64,000 nucleotides of DNA from Lachnospiraceae bacterium (GCA_017521605.1 JAFXCD010000044.1:1-64000), one strand, 5' to 3'. Positions 44,552-53,255 are shown, counted from the stretch's first letter. The notes: generated by a model not told the origin, from the letters alone. Program-made: numbers and translations.

Positions 44552-45046
44552 TTGAGCAGTATCGATTCTAGGAATACACTAGTAACAATTGCATATGATA
44601 AGTACGCTGACATGCTTTATCATCTTTCACTGTCCCATATGCAGAATCGTGAGGATGCGGAAGATGTGGTGCAGGAGGTGTTTTGTAAATACTTTGCCAA
44701 GCCCCCCCGGTTTGTGGACAAGGCTCACGAAAAAGCCTGGTTTATCCGGGTAGCCGTGAACCAATGCCATGACCACCTGCGACGACGCAATATCCGTTCC
44801 TACACACCACTTCATGAGATAGAAGATTTGGTTGCACAGACCAGTGTTCAGAATGAAGAAGCACTCCATCTGATGGAAATCTTATCCTACCTACCGGAAA
44901 AATTCCGTATTGTAGTGATTCTACATTATTTGGAAGGCTTTTCAGTGGAAGAGATAGCAGGCACCCTACGACTGGGACAATCTGCAGTAAAAATGCGCCT
45001 GTCCCGTGCCCGCAAGATGCTGGAAGAAAAATTAACGGAGGACTAA
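44552..45046 (+). CDS. ECF-type RNA polymerase sigma factor
   Basis: Sigma-70 family member of 164 residues. Region 2 includes DKYADMLYHLSLSHMQNREDAEDVVQ and region 4 includes LPEKFRIVVILHYLEGFSVEEIAGTLRLGQSAVKMRLSRARKMLEE. I use the TTG at 44552 as start because AAGGAA lies five nt upstream; an ATG-like alternative 48 nt earlier has none. It probably drives its own operon. The next gene, 3 bp on, has the layout of an anti-sigma factor. Confidence 0.92.
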   Translation: MSSIDSRNTLVTIAYDKYADMLYHLSLSHMQNREDAEDVVQEVFCKYFAKPPRFVDKAHEKAWFIRVAVNQCHDHLRRRNIRSYTPLHEIEDLVAQTSVQNEEALHLMEILSYLPEKFRIVVILHYLEGFSVEEIAGTLRLGQSAVKMRLSRARKMLEEKLTED

Positions 45047-45049
45047 CCT

Positions 45050-45583
45050 ATGTTTGAGCACACTCAAGTGCAAAGTTACAATCAAATAAAAGCGCCTGTC
45101 GAACTCAAGCAAAAAGTTTTGGAGGCTTGTACCAAACAGGAAACAAAGGTCAGCTTTTCCTGGCAAAAAGCCACCTTACGTCTGGTCCCTCTGGCAGCTT
45201 GTCTGCTATTGTTCATCGGTGTATTTGCCCTGAATCCAAAGGAACCTCTGCTTATTCAAGTAGATGATGTCCCAGTGACTTCCGAATATATGGCACTTTC
45301 CTATGGCCTTCAGCCAAGTGATAACAATGCCCGTATTCGGACCGTTTCTCTGGAGCCTGCCACCTACACTGTGACACTTTCCCTAAACCAAAGTGTTGAG
45401 GTTATTTCTACTCAGGAAAAAGTCGCTGTTACACCGGACGGGACCCTTGAATGGACAGTGGCTGTTCCTTATGAAGATACCTTGTTCGAATTATTCCTTC
45501 AGGCCGAAGACGGGACCTATTATGTTCCTCTTCAGTACCATGTTAACGAAGGCAGCTTTTCTATCCGCTGCGAAAAACAATAA
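45050..45583 (+). CDS. Putative anti-sigma factor
   Basis: Protein of 177 residues: an N-terminal cytoplasmic part of about 40 residues with KAPVELKQKVLEACTK, one transmembrane helix (about 46-63), and an extracytoplasmic beta-rich domain. This topology and the position, three bases after the sigma factor stop, fit an anti-sigma factor that holds the ECF sigma at the membrane. It lacks the classical zinc-binding HxxxCxxC motif. Confidence in the role rests on context. Confidence 0.75.
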   Translation: MFEHTQVQSYNQIKAPVELKQKVLEACTKQETKVSFSWQKATLRLVPLAACLLLFIGVFALNPKEPLLIQVDDVPVTSEYMALSYGLQPSDNNARIRTVSLEPATYTVTLSLNQSVEVISTQEKVAVTPDGTLEWTVAVPYEDTLFELFLQAEDGTYYVPLQYHVNEGSFSIRCEKQ

Positions 45584-45602
45584 AGATTTAAGGAGAAACA
45601 TT

Positions 45603-46214
45603 ATGAAAAAATTAGTATTAACTGTATTGGCACTTACCTTAGCATTTTCCATGACCGCTTGCGGCAACAAGGAAGAGCAGGCACCCGAAGCTACCCCCAA
45701 TCCTACCGAAGCACCTGTAGCAACTGAAGCTCCCGAAGCAACTGAGGTTCCTGAAGTAACAGAAGCTCCCGAAGCAACCGATGCTCCTCAGGAAGATGGT
45801 AACCAGGGTGAAGTAAGTGGCGAATCTCTTGGTCAAACCTTACTGGCAGAGTTTATGGCAATGGATGCTTCTACCGATGCATACACCATGGCTGAAACCT
45901 TGATTACAAATGAAAAGATTTTATTCATGGGTGGTGCTATGGAAGTAGAACCTGGATTATTGTCAGGCTTTGATAACTACGAAGTCACCGGCTTTGACAA
46001 GGGTGCCATGTTTGGTCCCATGATGGGTTCCATCGCTTTTGTCGGCTATATTTTCGAACTTCCTGAAGGTGCTGATGCAGATGCATTTATGACCGGCTTG
46101 AAGGACAACGCAAATCCCCGTTGGCAGATTTGTGTTGCTGCTGACGAAACTATTGTGGAAGCAAACGGCAACAAAGTATTCTTCCTTATGAGCCCTCTCA
46201 CCTTAGAGCAGTAA
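45603..46214 (+). CDS. Lipoprotein with a Glu/Ala/Thr/Pro-rich linker
   Basis: Secreted lipoprotein of 203 residues: signal peptide, lipobox FSMTAC (Cys near residue 20), then a repetitive linker of EAPEAT/EVPEVT-type pieces (to about 60) that would hold the C-terminal domain away from the membrane. The rest (about 70-203) is a compact domain with MEVEPGLLSGFDNYEVTG. AAGGAGAAAC precedes the ATG. It is the third gene of the sigma/anti-sigma operon and may be a product or a reporter of its regulation. Confidence 0.8.
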   Translation: MKKLVLTVLALTLAFSMTACGNKEEQAPEATPNPTEAPVATEAPEATEVPEVTEAPEATDAPQEDGNQGEVSGESLGQTLLAEFMAMDASTDAYTMAETLITNEKILFMGGAMEVEPGLLSGFDNYEVTGFDKGAMFGPMMGSIAFVGYIFELPEGADADAFMTGLKDNANPRWQICVAADETIVEANGNKVFFLMSPLTLEQ

Positions 46215-46263
46215 TTAAAAGTCCGTCAGGACACAGACCATTGATTGCAAAATGAGGTAACAT

Positions 46264-46324
46264 GTGAAAAATCCTTGTTTTTTCACTTTCTGTTTAAACA
46301 ATATCACAAGCAGCACTTGTGATA
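46264..46324 (+). repeat. Double-hairpin leader element, copy 3 (before the MBOAT gene)
   Basis: Plus-strand copy of the 61-bp element. Hairpin A (46264-46286) has an 8-bp stem GTGAAAAA/TTTTTCAC, the spacer is again 15 nt, and hairpin B (46302-46324) has a 9-bp stem TATCACAAG/CTTGTGATA with a CAGCA loop. The gap to the MBOAT ATG is 14 nt and carries GAGGTG. The stems are kept although the loops differ from the other copies. Confidence 0.85.
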
Positions 46325-46338
46325 TGCTGAGGTGTAAA

Positions 46339-47745
46339 ATGTTATTTTCCAGTATCCCCTTTTTATACTATTTTTTGCCTGCGGTACTGCTCCTTTATTT
46401 TGTAGTGCCAAATAAACTGAAAAACTTAGTATTACTGCTTTCCAGCCTGTTTTTCTACGGTTGGGGAGAGCCAAGATATGTAATCATTATGAGCATTGCC
46501 ATTGTGGCAGGATATGTATTTGGACGCCTTATAGAGGCCTTTCGTGGGAAAGGCCTTTCTAAGGTGTTTTTTATTCTGTCTCTGATTAGTGGTGTTGCAA
46601 TGCTGGGCTATTTTAAATATGTGGACTTCTTTATTACCAATCTGAATGTGGTGACAGGGCTGTCCATCCCTCTACTGAAAATCGCCTTGCCCATCGGAAT
46701 CAGCTTTTATACCTTCCAACTACTCAGTTATCTGGTAGATGTATATCGCGGCACTGTACCGGTCCAAAAAAATATTATTAATTTTGGAACCTATATCGCC
46801 ATGTTTCCCCAACTGATAGCAGGACCTATTGTACGCTACAGAGATATTGCCGCTCAGTTAGAACAGCGTACCCATTCCTTTGAAAAATGTGCTTATGGCA
46901 TCCGCCGCTTTATGATTGGTCTTTCAAAAAAGATATTATTGGCCAATCTTTTAGGTGAGCTTTGTGATATTTTCAGAGCCTCCCCGGACAAATCCGTGTT
47001 GTTCTTCTGGCTCTATGCCATCAGCTTTACCTTGCATATATACTTTGACTTCTCCGGCTATAGCGATATGGCTATCGGTCTGGGTAAAATCTTTGGATTT
47101 GACTTTATTGAAAACTTTAACTACCCCTATATTTCCAAGAGCATCACAGAATTCTGGCGGCGCTGGCATATGTCCTTGGGTTCCTGGTTCAGGGACTATG
47201 TGTATATCCCTCTGGGCGGAAACCGGGTGTCCAAGCCCCGCTGGTTTATTAATATCCTGGTGGTGTGGATGCTTACCGGTTTCTGGCATGGAGCTTCCTG
47301 GAACTTTATTCTCTGGGGTTTACTGTATGCAGCATTTTTAGTGATAGAGAAGCTGTTTCTGGGAAAATTCCTGGACAAGCCTTCTTTCTGGCGCCATATT
47401 TATGTAATGCTGATTGTTATGTTTGGCTTTGTACTGTTTAATGCTACGGATATCCGTGAGGCAGGAAGCTACCTGAGTGCCATGTTTAGTGCAGGCAATT
47501 ATCCCTTGGTTTCCGGGGAATTTGTGTATTATTTTAAAAGCTTTTGCTTTATCTTAGCTTTTTCCGTCTTAGGCAGTACGCCTTTACCCAAGCTGGCTGT
47601 AACAAAGCTTAAGGCTTCCAAAAAGCCTCTGGTTTCCGGCTTGATGGGCGTGGCAGAATTGTTATTCCCATTGATACTGCTGTTGCTGGTAACCGCTTAT
47701 CTGGTGGATGGTTCTTTCAATCCATTTTTATACTTTAGATTCTAG
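46339..47745 (+). CDS. MBOAT O-acetyltransferase (DltB/AlgI family)
   Basis: Polytopic membrane protein of 468 residues, MBOAT family. The invariant His region GFWHGASWNF and WRRWHMSLGSWFRDYVYIP, with PIGISFYTFQLLSY, match AlgI/DltB. The enzyme would take an acyl group across the membrane for attachment to an exported glycan. GAGGTG precedes the ATG at 46339; the longer reading from 46264 starts inside the repeat element and is rejected. It is followed 12 bp later by a DHHW gene, the usual partner. Confidence 0.93.
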   Translation: MLFSSIPFLYYFLPAVLLLYFVVPNKLKNLVLLLSSLFFYGWGEPRYVIIMSIAIVAGYVFGRLIEAFRGKGLSKVFFILSLISGVAMLGYFKYVDFFITNLNVVTGLSIPLLKIALPIGISFYTFQLLSYLVDVYRGTVPVQKNIINFGTYIAMFPQLIAGPIVRYRDIAAQLEQRTHSFEKCAYGIRRFMIGLSKKILLANLLGELCDIFRASPDKSVLFFWLYAISFTLHIYFDFSGYSDMAIGLGKIFGFDFIENFNYPYISKSITEFWRRWHMSLGSWFRDYVYIPLGGNRVSKPRWFINILVVWMLTGFWHGASWNFILWGLLYAAFLVIEKLFLGKFLDKPSFWRHIYVMLIVMFGFVLFNATDIREAGSYLSAMFSAGNYPLVSGEFVYYFKSFCFILAFSVLGSTPLPKLAVTKLKASKKPLVSGLMGVAELLFPLILLLLVTAYLVDGSFNPFLYFRF

Positions 47746-47757
47746 GAGGGCTGACTA

Positions 47758-48864
47758 ATGAACGAAAACACCAAAAATAAAATCATGGTCTTCCTTATGG
47801 CAGGAATATTGTTGATTCTCTCTCTGGTTTGCTGGTTCAAACCCGCCAAGGAGTATTCTGACAGTGAACGACGTGTACTTGCCAAATTTCCCCAACTTAG
47901 TAAAGAAACCATTTTAACCGGCCGCTTTATGAAGGATTTTGAAACCTATACCCTGGATCAGTTCCCTTTGCGGGATACCTTTCGAGGAGTTAAAAGCTTC
48001 TCCACCTTGTATTTGTTTCGTGAAAAGGAAATCAATGATTTGTATGTAGAGGATGGTTATGTGATAAAAGCAGAATATCCTTTGTCTCAGCCTATGATTG
48101 ATAATGCAGCCAAGAAATTCCAAAGCATTTATGAGAAATATTTACAAGGTACTGATACGGATATTTTCCTATCCATTGTACCCGATAAGAATTTCTTTGC
48201 AGGTGAAGATACTGGTAGATTAACCATGGATTATTCTCAGATGGTTTCTTCTTTGATGGAGCAGCTCCCTTATATGCAGTATCTTGATTTGTTTGACTGC
48301 CTGAATCTGAAGGATTATTATTACACAGATACCCACTGGAAGCAGGAAAATCTCCTTTTTGTAGCACAAACTCTGGCAAGCGGTATGGGTGTACCTATTT
48401 CCACAGAATATGAGACTAAGGAAGTCCCGGAGGATTTCTACGGTGTATATTATGGTCAGCTGGCTCTCCCCATGAAGCCGGACAGAATCAAGTATCTGAC
48501 CAATCCTATTTTGGAAAGCTGCATAGTCACCAATTTTGACACCGGTATGCCGGTAGTTACTCCTATGTATGACCTGAGCAAAGTCACCTCCAAGGATCCT
48601 TATGAATTGTACCTTTGCGGCAACAGTGCTTTGGTTACTATTGAAAACCCTAATGCGCTGACCTCCAAAGAGCTTATTGTATTCCGTGATTCCTTTGGCA
48701 GTTCTGTGGTTCCTTTGTTAGCTACCGGCTATAGCAAGGTAACCCTGGTAGATATCCGCTATATAAACTCCGGCATGTTGGGCGGTTTCATCAAATTTAA
48801 AGACCAGGATGTACTGTTCCTGTACAGCACATTGGTGCTGAATAGTAGTACCTCATTTAAATAA
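47758..48864 (+). CDS. DHHW/AlgX-like acetyltransferase partner
   Basis: Protein of 368 residues with an N-terminal signal anchor (about 8-26), then the SGNH/DHHW-type fold. The catalytic set includes the segment YYTDTHWKQE (variant of the DHHW signature with Asp-x-His) and FRDSFGSSV. Proteins of this family complete O-acetylation of exported polysaccharide together with an MBOAT membrane partner, here the gene directly upstream (12 bp gap). The glycan is unknown. Confidence 0.88.
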   Translation: MNENTKNKIMVFLMAGILLILSLVCWFKPAKEYSDSERRVLAKFPQLSKETILTGRFMKDFETYTLDQFPLRDTFRGVKSFSTLYLFREKEINDLYVEDGYVIKAEYPLSQPMIDNAAKKFQSIYEKYLQGTDTDIFLSIVPDKNFFAGEDTGRLTMDYSQMVSSLMEQLPYMQYLDLFDCLNLKDYYYTDTHWKQENLLFVAQTLASGMGVPISTEYETKEVPEDFYGVYYGQLALPMKPDRIKYLTNPILESCIVTNFDTGMPVVTPMYDLSKVTSKDPYELYLCGNSALVTIENPNALTSKELIVFRDSFGSSVVPLLATGYSKVTLVDIRYINSGMLGGFIKFKDQDVLFLYSTLVLNSSTSFK

Positions 48865-48876
48865 ACAGACTGTCAG

Positions 48877-48912
48877 AATCTCCTTAATTGGTCGTTAGGT
48901 CCAAATAAGGAG
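48877..48912 (+). terminator. Terminator after the DHHW gene
   Basis: AGAATCTCCTTA and TAAGGAGATTCT form a perfect 12-bp inverted repeat with an inner partly paired loop, followed by ATCTTTTA. It sits between converging genes and may act in both directions. Confidence 0.75.
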
Positions 48913-48922
48913 ATTCTATCTT

Positions 48923-49159
48923 TTACATTCTTTCTCCCTGTTTTGGAATAAAACCTTCATATATTTCAAATCCCGGTGTTCCCTTTGTCAGTTCTTTCCC
49001 CGGACCATCGTCATGCCTTACATAAATGACTTCCACTTTTGTTTCTCTGGCAGTATCCAATAATGTTTTCACAGCATTTTCAAACTCATAAAAATGATAT
49101 AACCCGGAATTCGTTATTTGTTCTTGCGTATCCACTACTAATAATACCATATTTTCCAC
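48923..49159 (-). pseudogene. Truncated isochorismatase-like hydrolase
   Basis: A 78-residue frame that matches the start of an isochorismatase-family cysteine hydrolase: LLVVDTQEQI (catalytic Asp) and VEVIYVRHDDGPGKELTKG, ending at GFIPKQGERM. The family continues to about 170-180 residues with a catalytic Cys, which is absent. The frame stops directly in the terminator region at 48877-48912, so the 3' half has been lost. Likely non-functional, unless it acts as a short protein. Confidence 0.75.
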
Positions 49160-49185
49160 CCTTTCACCAAAAGCTTTCTGTCTAC

Positions 49186-50370
49186 CTACTTCTTCATCCT
49201 CTTCAAATACTGCTCGTACTCCACGGACATGTTGCGCAATCTCTCCAGATTCTCCTTCAGAGCCTCTACTGTCAAATCCACTTCCTCCTTAGTGGTATAC
49301 TCCGAAAGGGTTAAACGTACCACACCCTTTGCCACCTCCGGGGGCACACCAATGGCCATAAGCACATGAGAAGGGTCTACTGCACCGGTTGTACATGCAG
49401 AACCACCAGAGCCACAGATACCCCTTTGGTCCAGAAGAATCAATAAGCTTTCGCCCTCGATAAAAGAAAAACAGAAGCTGGCATTACCCGGCAAACGTTT
49501 CTCTCTGCTGCCATTCAGTCTGACGTGAGGTATTTCCGTCAGTACACGGTCAATCAAATACTCCCTGAGCAATGTTACCTTATCCATCTTTTCTGCCATA
49601 TTCTCCCCAACCATCTCTGCAGCCTTACCGAATCCTACGATAGCCGGTACATTATGGGTTCCTGCTCGTCGGTGTCTCTCCTGTGCACCACCGTGGAGAA
49701 AAGAAGACAGCTTCACATTCTTACGGATATACAGTGCACCTATGCCCTTGGGTCCATGAAGCTTGTGCGCACTGATACTGAGCAAATCAATCTCCATTTC
49801 CTCTACATCCATAGGAATATGACCAACAGCCTGTACCCCATCCACATGGAACAAAATCCCCTTCTCATGGGCAATCCTACTAATTTCTGCTATAGGTTGA
49901 ATCGTACCAATTTCATTGTTGGCAGCCATCACAGAAATCAATATGGTATCCTGACGGATAGACTCTCTAATCTTCTCCGGGCTTACAAAACCTTCCGCAT
50001 CCACATCCACATAGGTCACCCGAAAGCCTCTTTTTTCCAGATATTCGCAGCTATGGAGCACTGCATGGTGCTCTATTTTTGTGGTGATAATATGCTTTCC
50101 CTTGTGGGCAAAGCTTTCAGCCACTGCCTTGATCGCCCAGTTGTCAGACTCACTTCCTCCACCGGTAAAATAAATCTCCTCTCTTCGGGCGTTGATAAGC
50201 CTGGCCACCTGATCCCTGGCTTTTGCCACACCCTTGGCAGACTGTCCTGCCAGAGAATAAATAGCCGCAGGATTGCCATAATTTTCTTGCAAATAGGGCA
50301 ACATCTCCTCCAACACCTCCAGATGAATTTTGGTAGTCGCCGCATTGTCTAAATAAATGATTCTTTTCAT
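49186..50370 (-). CDS. Cysteine desulfurase, NifS/IscS family
   Basis: Pyridoxal-phosphate enzyme of 394 residues that takes sulfur from cysteine. YLDNAATTK at the start, K203 in SISAHKLHGPKG (cofactor Lys) and the catalytic C326 in SGGSACTTG are conserved. The ATG at 50370 has GGGGAT upstream; a TTG nine codons earlier starts in the repeat element. No scaffold protein or thiI gene is adjacent, so whether it serves iron-sulfur clusters or tRNA thiolation is open. Confidence 0.94.
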   Translation of the reverse strand: MKRIIYLDNAATTKIHLEVLEEMLPYLQENYGNPAAIYSLAGQSAKGVAKARDQVARLINARREEIYFTGGGSESDNWAIKAVAESFAHKGKHIITTKIEHHAVLHSCEYLEKRGFRVTYVDVDAEGFVSPEKIRESIRQDTILISVMAANNEIGTIQPIAEISRIAHEKGILFHVDGVQAVGHIPMDVEEMEIDLLSISAHKLHGPKGIGALYIRKNVKLSSFLHGGAQERHRRAGTHNVPAIVGFGKAAEMVGENMAEKMDKVTLLREYLIDRVLTEIPHVRLNGSREKRLPGNASFCFSFIEGESLLILLDQRGICGSGGSACTTGAVDPSHVLMAIGVPPEVAKGVVRLTLSEYTTKEEVDLTVEALKENLERLRNMSVEYEQYLKRMKK

Positions 50371-50385
50371 ACTAATCCCCATACA

Positions 50386-50446
50386 TAACACAAGCAACGC
50401 TTGTGTTACTGCTCAAATGAAAAGTGAAAAATCTTTGATTTTTCAC
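50386..50446 (-). repeat. Double-hairpin leader element, copy 2 (before the cysteine desulfurase gene)
   Basis: On the minus strand: hairpin A (forward 50424-50446) is identical to copy 1; the spacer is 15 nt; hairpin B (forward 50386-50408) is TAACACAAGC-GTT-GCTTGTGTTA. Relative to copy 1 the third base pair of hairpin B changes from T-A to A-T on both sides, so pairing is kept. Fifteen nt follow to the ATG. Confidence 0.9.
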
Positions 50447-50464
50447 ACTAATCTAGTCTCTCTT

Positions 50465-50496
50465 TATAACAAGAGGATGCTGTTCAGCACCCTCTC
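50465..50496 (-). terminator. Terminator of the NSS transporter gene
   Basis: The stem AGAGGGTGCTG/CAGCATCCTCT with a 2-nt loop lies about 10 bp after the transporter stop, with TTGTTAT downstream. The U tract is weak but the stem is strong. Confidence 0.65.
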
Positions 50497-50504
50497 ACAA
50501 TTTT

Positions 50505-51860
50505 TCACTCTTTATACAGACCTACGATTAATAACACTAATATTATAACCGGAAGTACAAAAGTCATGTATGGACGCATCCACTTTGCCACCTTCAGGCC
50601 CTTACCTTCATTAGCCTCTGCCAGGAATTTCTCCCAGCCCCAGCCATAACGGGTGGTACAAAACAGCACAAACAATAGGGAACCGATGGGCAGTAATAGA
50701 TTACTTACAACAAAATCTTCCATATCCATAATGCCCTTGCCTGCAATCTTTACATCCTGCCATACACTAAAGCCCAGAATACAGGGAATGGACAGGATAA
50801 ACATGGCTATACCATTTACAAAACAAGCCTTCTTTCTACTCCAACCACTTAAATCCATGGTACAGGAAATAATATTCTCAAACACCGCAAATATGGTGGA
50901 CAATGCTGCAAAGGACATAAATACAAAGAACAAGCTTCCCCAAAATCTACCCATGGAGATATTGTTGAAAATATTAGGCAGGGTGATGAAAATCAATGGC
51001 GGTCCACTACTAACCTCTACTCCATAAGCAAAACATGCAGGGAAAATAATCAAACCAGAGCACAATGCCACACCGGTATCCAGAACACCAACATTCACTG
51101 CCTCACCCAAAAGACTACGGTCTTTGTTTATATAACTACCAAAAATAGCCATGGAGCCGATACCAAGACTCAAGGTAAAGAAGGCTTGATTCATGGCACC
51201 TACAATTACATTCGCGACACCGATATCTGCCATTTTTCCAAAGTCCGGTAACAGATAAAACTTAAGTCCTTCCCCGCCACCTTCCATAAACATACTATTA
51301 ATGGCCAGCACAATCATGATACCCAAAAGAGCCAGCATCATAAACTTGGTAATTCTTTCCAAACCCTTTTGTAAACCAATGGCACATACGCTAAAACCAA
51401 CTACTACCACAATACCCATATACAGAATCATAGTTGGCGCATTCCCCATCATAGCATTGAACACACCTTCCACACCGGCTACATCCTTACCTACAAACGC
51501 ACCTGTTGCAGTCTTTACAAAGTACTGTAACATCCAGGCTGTTACACTGGTATAAAACATCATCAGTATGTAATTACCAAGCATAGCTGCATAACCGTGG
51601 AAATGCCACTTCTGTCCCTTTTTCTCCAACTGTTGATACATGCACACAGGACTCTTACGGCTGGCACGACCCATAGCAAACTCCATGGTCATAACTGGAA
51701 TTCCCATAATCGCCAAAAAAAACAGGTACACCAGTACAAAAGCACCACCACCATACTGGCCGGCCATATAAGGGAACTTCCACACATTACCAATTCCGAT
51801 TGCACAACCGGCACTCAGAAGGATAAATCCTAAACGACTTCCTAAACTTTCTCTTTTCAT
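50505..51860 (-). CDS. NSS-family (SNF-type) sodium-dependent transporter
   Basis: Membrane transporter of 451 residues. The first-helix motif GFILLSAGCAIGIGNVWKFPY and the following GGGAFVLVYLFFL are typical of neurotransmitter:sodium symporter homologues such as TnaT and MhsT. It has about 11 segments and uses sodium to import amino acids. The specific amino acid is unknown. GGAGAGG is visible before the ATG. Its product ends near copy 2 of the repeat element. Confidence 0.92.
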   Translation of the reverse strand: MKRESLGSRLGFILLSAGCAIGIGNVWKFPYMAGQYGGGAFVLVYLFFLAIMGIPVMTMEFAMGRASRKSPVCMYQQLEKKGQKWHFHGYAAMLGNYILMMFYTSVTAWMLQYFVKTATGAFVGKDVAGVEGVFNAMMGNAPTMILYMGIVVVVGFSVCAIGLQKGLERITKFMMLALLGIMIVLAINSMFMEGGGEGLKFYLLPDFGKMADIGVANVIVGAMNQAFFTLSLGIGSMAIFGSYINKDRSLLGEAVNVGVLDTGVALCSGLIIFPACFAYGVEVSSGPPLIFITLPNIFNNISMGRFWGSLFFVFMSFAALSTIFAVFENIISCTMDLSGWSRKKACFVNGIAMFILSIPCILGFSVWQDVKIAGKGIMDMEDFVVSNLLLPIGSLLFVLFCTTRYGWGWEKFLAEANEGKGLKVAKWMRPYMTFVLPVIILVLLIVGLYKE

Positions 51861-51953
51861 ATTGCCTCTCCAAATATATTCTCTGTTTTGTCACTTTCCC
51901 ATACTATATATAATAAGCAACTATTCTTATTTTACTGAAATCCCTAAAATCCG

Positions 51954-52580
51954 TCAACCGTTTCTACGTATAGTTACATTCTTTACCAGACAATATAGGA
52001 TTCCCACCAAAGCACTTACTATCGTAGCTAAAATCGCCGGTCCCACTATCGCTGCAGGATTCACGCTACCATACTGACTTCTGTAAGCTATGATGTTAAT
52101 AGGTAGCAGTTGTAAGGATGATATATTTACAATTATAAAGATACACATCTCATTACTGGCAGTACGTATCCCCTCTGCGTTTATTTTACAATATTCCGGA
52201 TTTCCCCGTTCCTTCTCCAGATTCGCCAATTCCTCCATCGCTTTGATACCTGCCGGTGTGCAGGCCCAACCAAGTCCCAGCACATTGGCAATCATATTCG
52301 TCGCAATATATTCCAGAGATTTATGCCCCTCCGGTACTCGGGGAAATAAAAGTCGCAAAAACGGCTTGATTCCCTTAGTCATTTTTTCTACCATACCAGA
52401 TTCCTGTGCAATCTCCATCAAACCCATCCATAGTCCCATGACCCCTGCCATGGTAATACAAAGTGATATACCTTCTCCTGCACTATCCAACGCAGCATCC
52501 GTAATAGCACCAACATTGCCTGTAAGTACAGCATATACAATACCAACTAATATCATGCTTGCCCACAGATAATTTAACAT
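51954..52580 (-). CDS. spmA: Spore maturation protein A
   Basis: Membrane protein of 208 residues in the nucleoside-recognition family, SpmA type: MGLWMGLMEIAQESGMVE, LLFPRVPEGHKSLEYIATNM, and ANVLGLGWACTPAGIKAM are family signatures. GGTGGG precedes the ATG at 52580; the 39-codon upstream extension in frame is not supported. Acts with SpmB in spore-core dehydration. It diverges from the YehR-like lipoprotein gene. Its partner gene spmB is at 43725-44252. Confidence 0.9.
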   Translation of the reverse strand: MLNYLWASMILVGIVYAVLTGNVGAITDAALDSAGEGISLCITMAGVMGLWMGLMEIAQESGMVEKMTKGIKPFLRLLFPRVPEGHKSLEYIATNMIANVLGLGWACTPAGIKAMEELANLEKERGNPEYCKINAEGIRTASNEMCIFIIVNISSLQLLPINIIAYRSQYGSVNPAAIVGPAILATIVSALVGILYCLVKNVTIRRNG

Positions 52581-52684
52581 AGTATTTCCCACCAACATAA
52601 CCATTATTATTGTTTTTATGCATAATCTATACACTTTATTCAAAAAATCGTTGACAAATTTCTTAAAATTATGCAAATAGCATC

Positions 52685-52713
52685 TTGACTTTTGCAATTT
52701 ACTACATTAAAAT
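52685..52713 (+). promoter_or_regulatory. Promoter of the YehR-like lipoprotein gene
   Basis: TTGACT (52685-52690), 17-nt spacer and TAAAAT (52708-52713), 43 bp before the ATG. The TTGACA on the same strand at about 52651 lies further upstream with a poorer -10. Confidence 0.7.
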
Positions 52714-52756
52714 ATGCTTTGTAAATTTAATCAATCCAATTATGAGGAGGACAATC

Positions 52757-53227
52757 ATGAAGAAACTTGTAAAACTTTTACTTTGCATGACTTTAGTACT
52801 TGCATTAGCTGGTTGTGGTAAAGAACAGAAGGCTACCTACAAAATGGAACAGGATATGATGGGAATGACCATTACCGATACCCAGATTATTACCGCTAAG
52901 GGTGACAAGGTAGTTAGAATGGAAGAAATTACCGAAATTTCTTTCGCTGATTTCACAGATGAAGAAAAAGAACTTGCAGCAGCAACTTACGATGAAACCT
53001 ATGGTGCTATGAAGGATGGCGCTCCTGACAGTGTAAAGATGGAATATGGTTTAGACGGAGATGTTTATCGTTTCACTTTAGATATCGACATTGCAAATGG
53101 CGATATTAAAGAATTAATTGACGGTGGTTTCGTATATGCTACATCCGGTGATGCTGAAAAGGCTATTTTCATTTCTTTCAAGCAGACTTGCGAAGGACTT
53201 GAAAAAGCAGGCTATACTGCACAGTAA
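52757..53227 (+). CDS. YehR-like (DUF1307) lipoprotein
   Basis: Surface lipoprotein of 156 residues: signal peptide, lipobox LALAGC (Cys near 20), then one DUF1307/YehR-type domain with YKMEQDMMGMTITD, FADFTDEEKELAAATY and ISFKQTCEGLEKAGY. AGGAGG precedes the ATG. The same domain makes up the C-terminal third of the next gene product, so the two are paralogs. Function unknown; the family is exported. Confidence 0.85.
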   Translation: MKKLVKLLLCMTLVLALAGCGKEQKATYKMEQDMMGMTITDTQIITAKGDKVVRMEEITEISFADFTDEEKELAAATYDETYGAMKDGAPDSVKMEYGLDGDVYRFTLDIDIANGDIKELIDGGFVYATSGDAEKAIFISFKQTCEGLEKAGYTAQ

Positions 53228-53255
53228 TTATTTATTATAATTTACTAGACTGAAG

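Noticed and set aside
46264-46338. GTG start extending the MBOAT protein
   Set aside because: It begins in hairpin A of the repeat element and a good ribosome site precedes the ATG at 46339.
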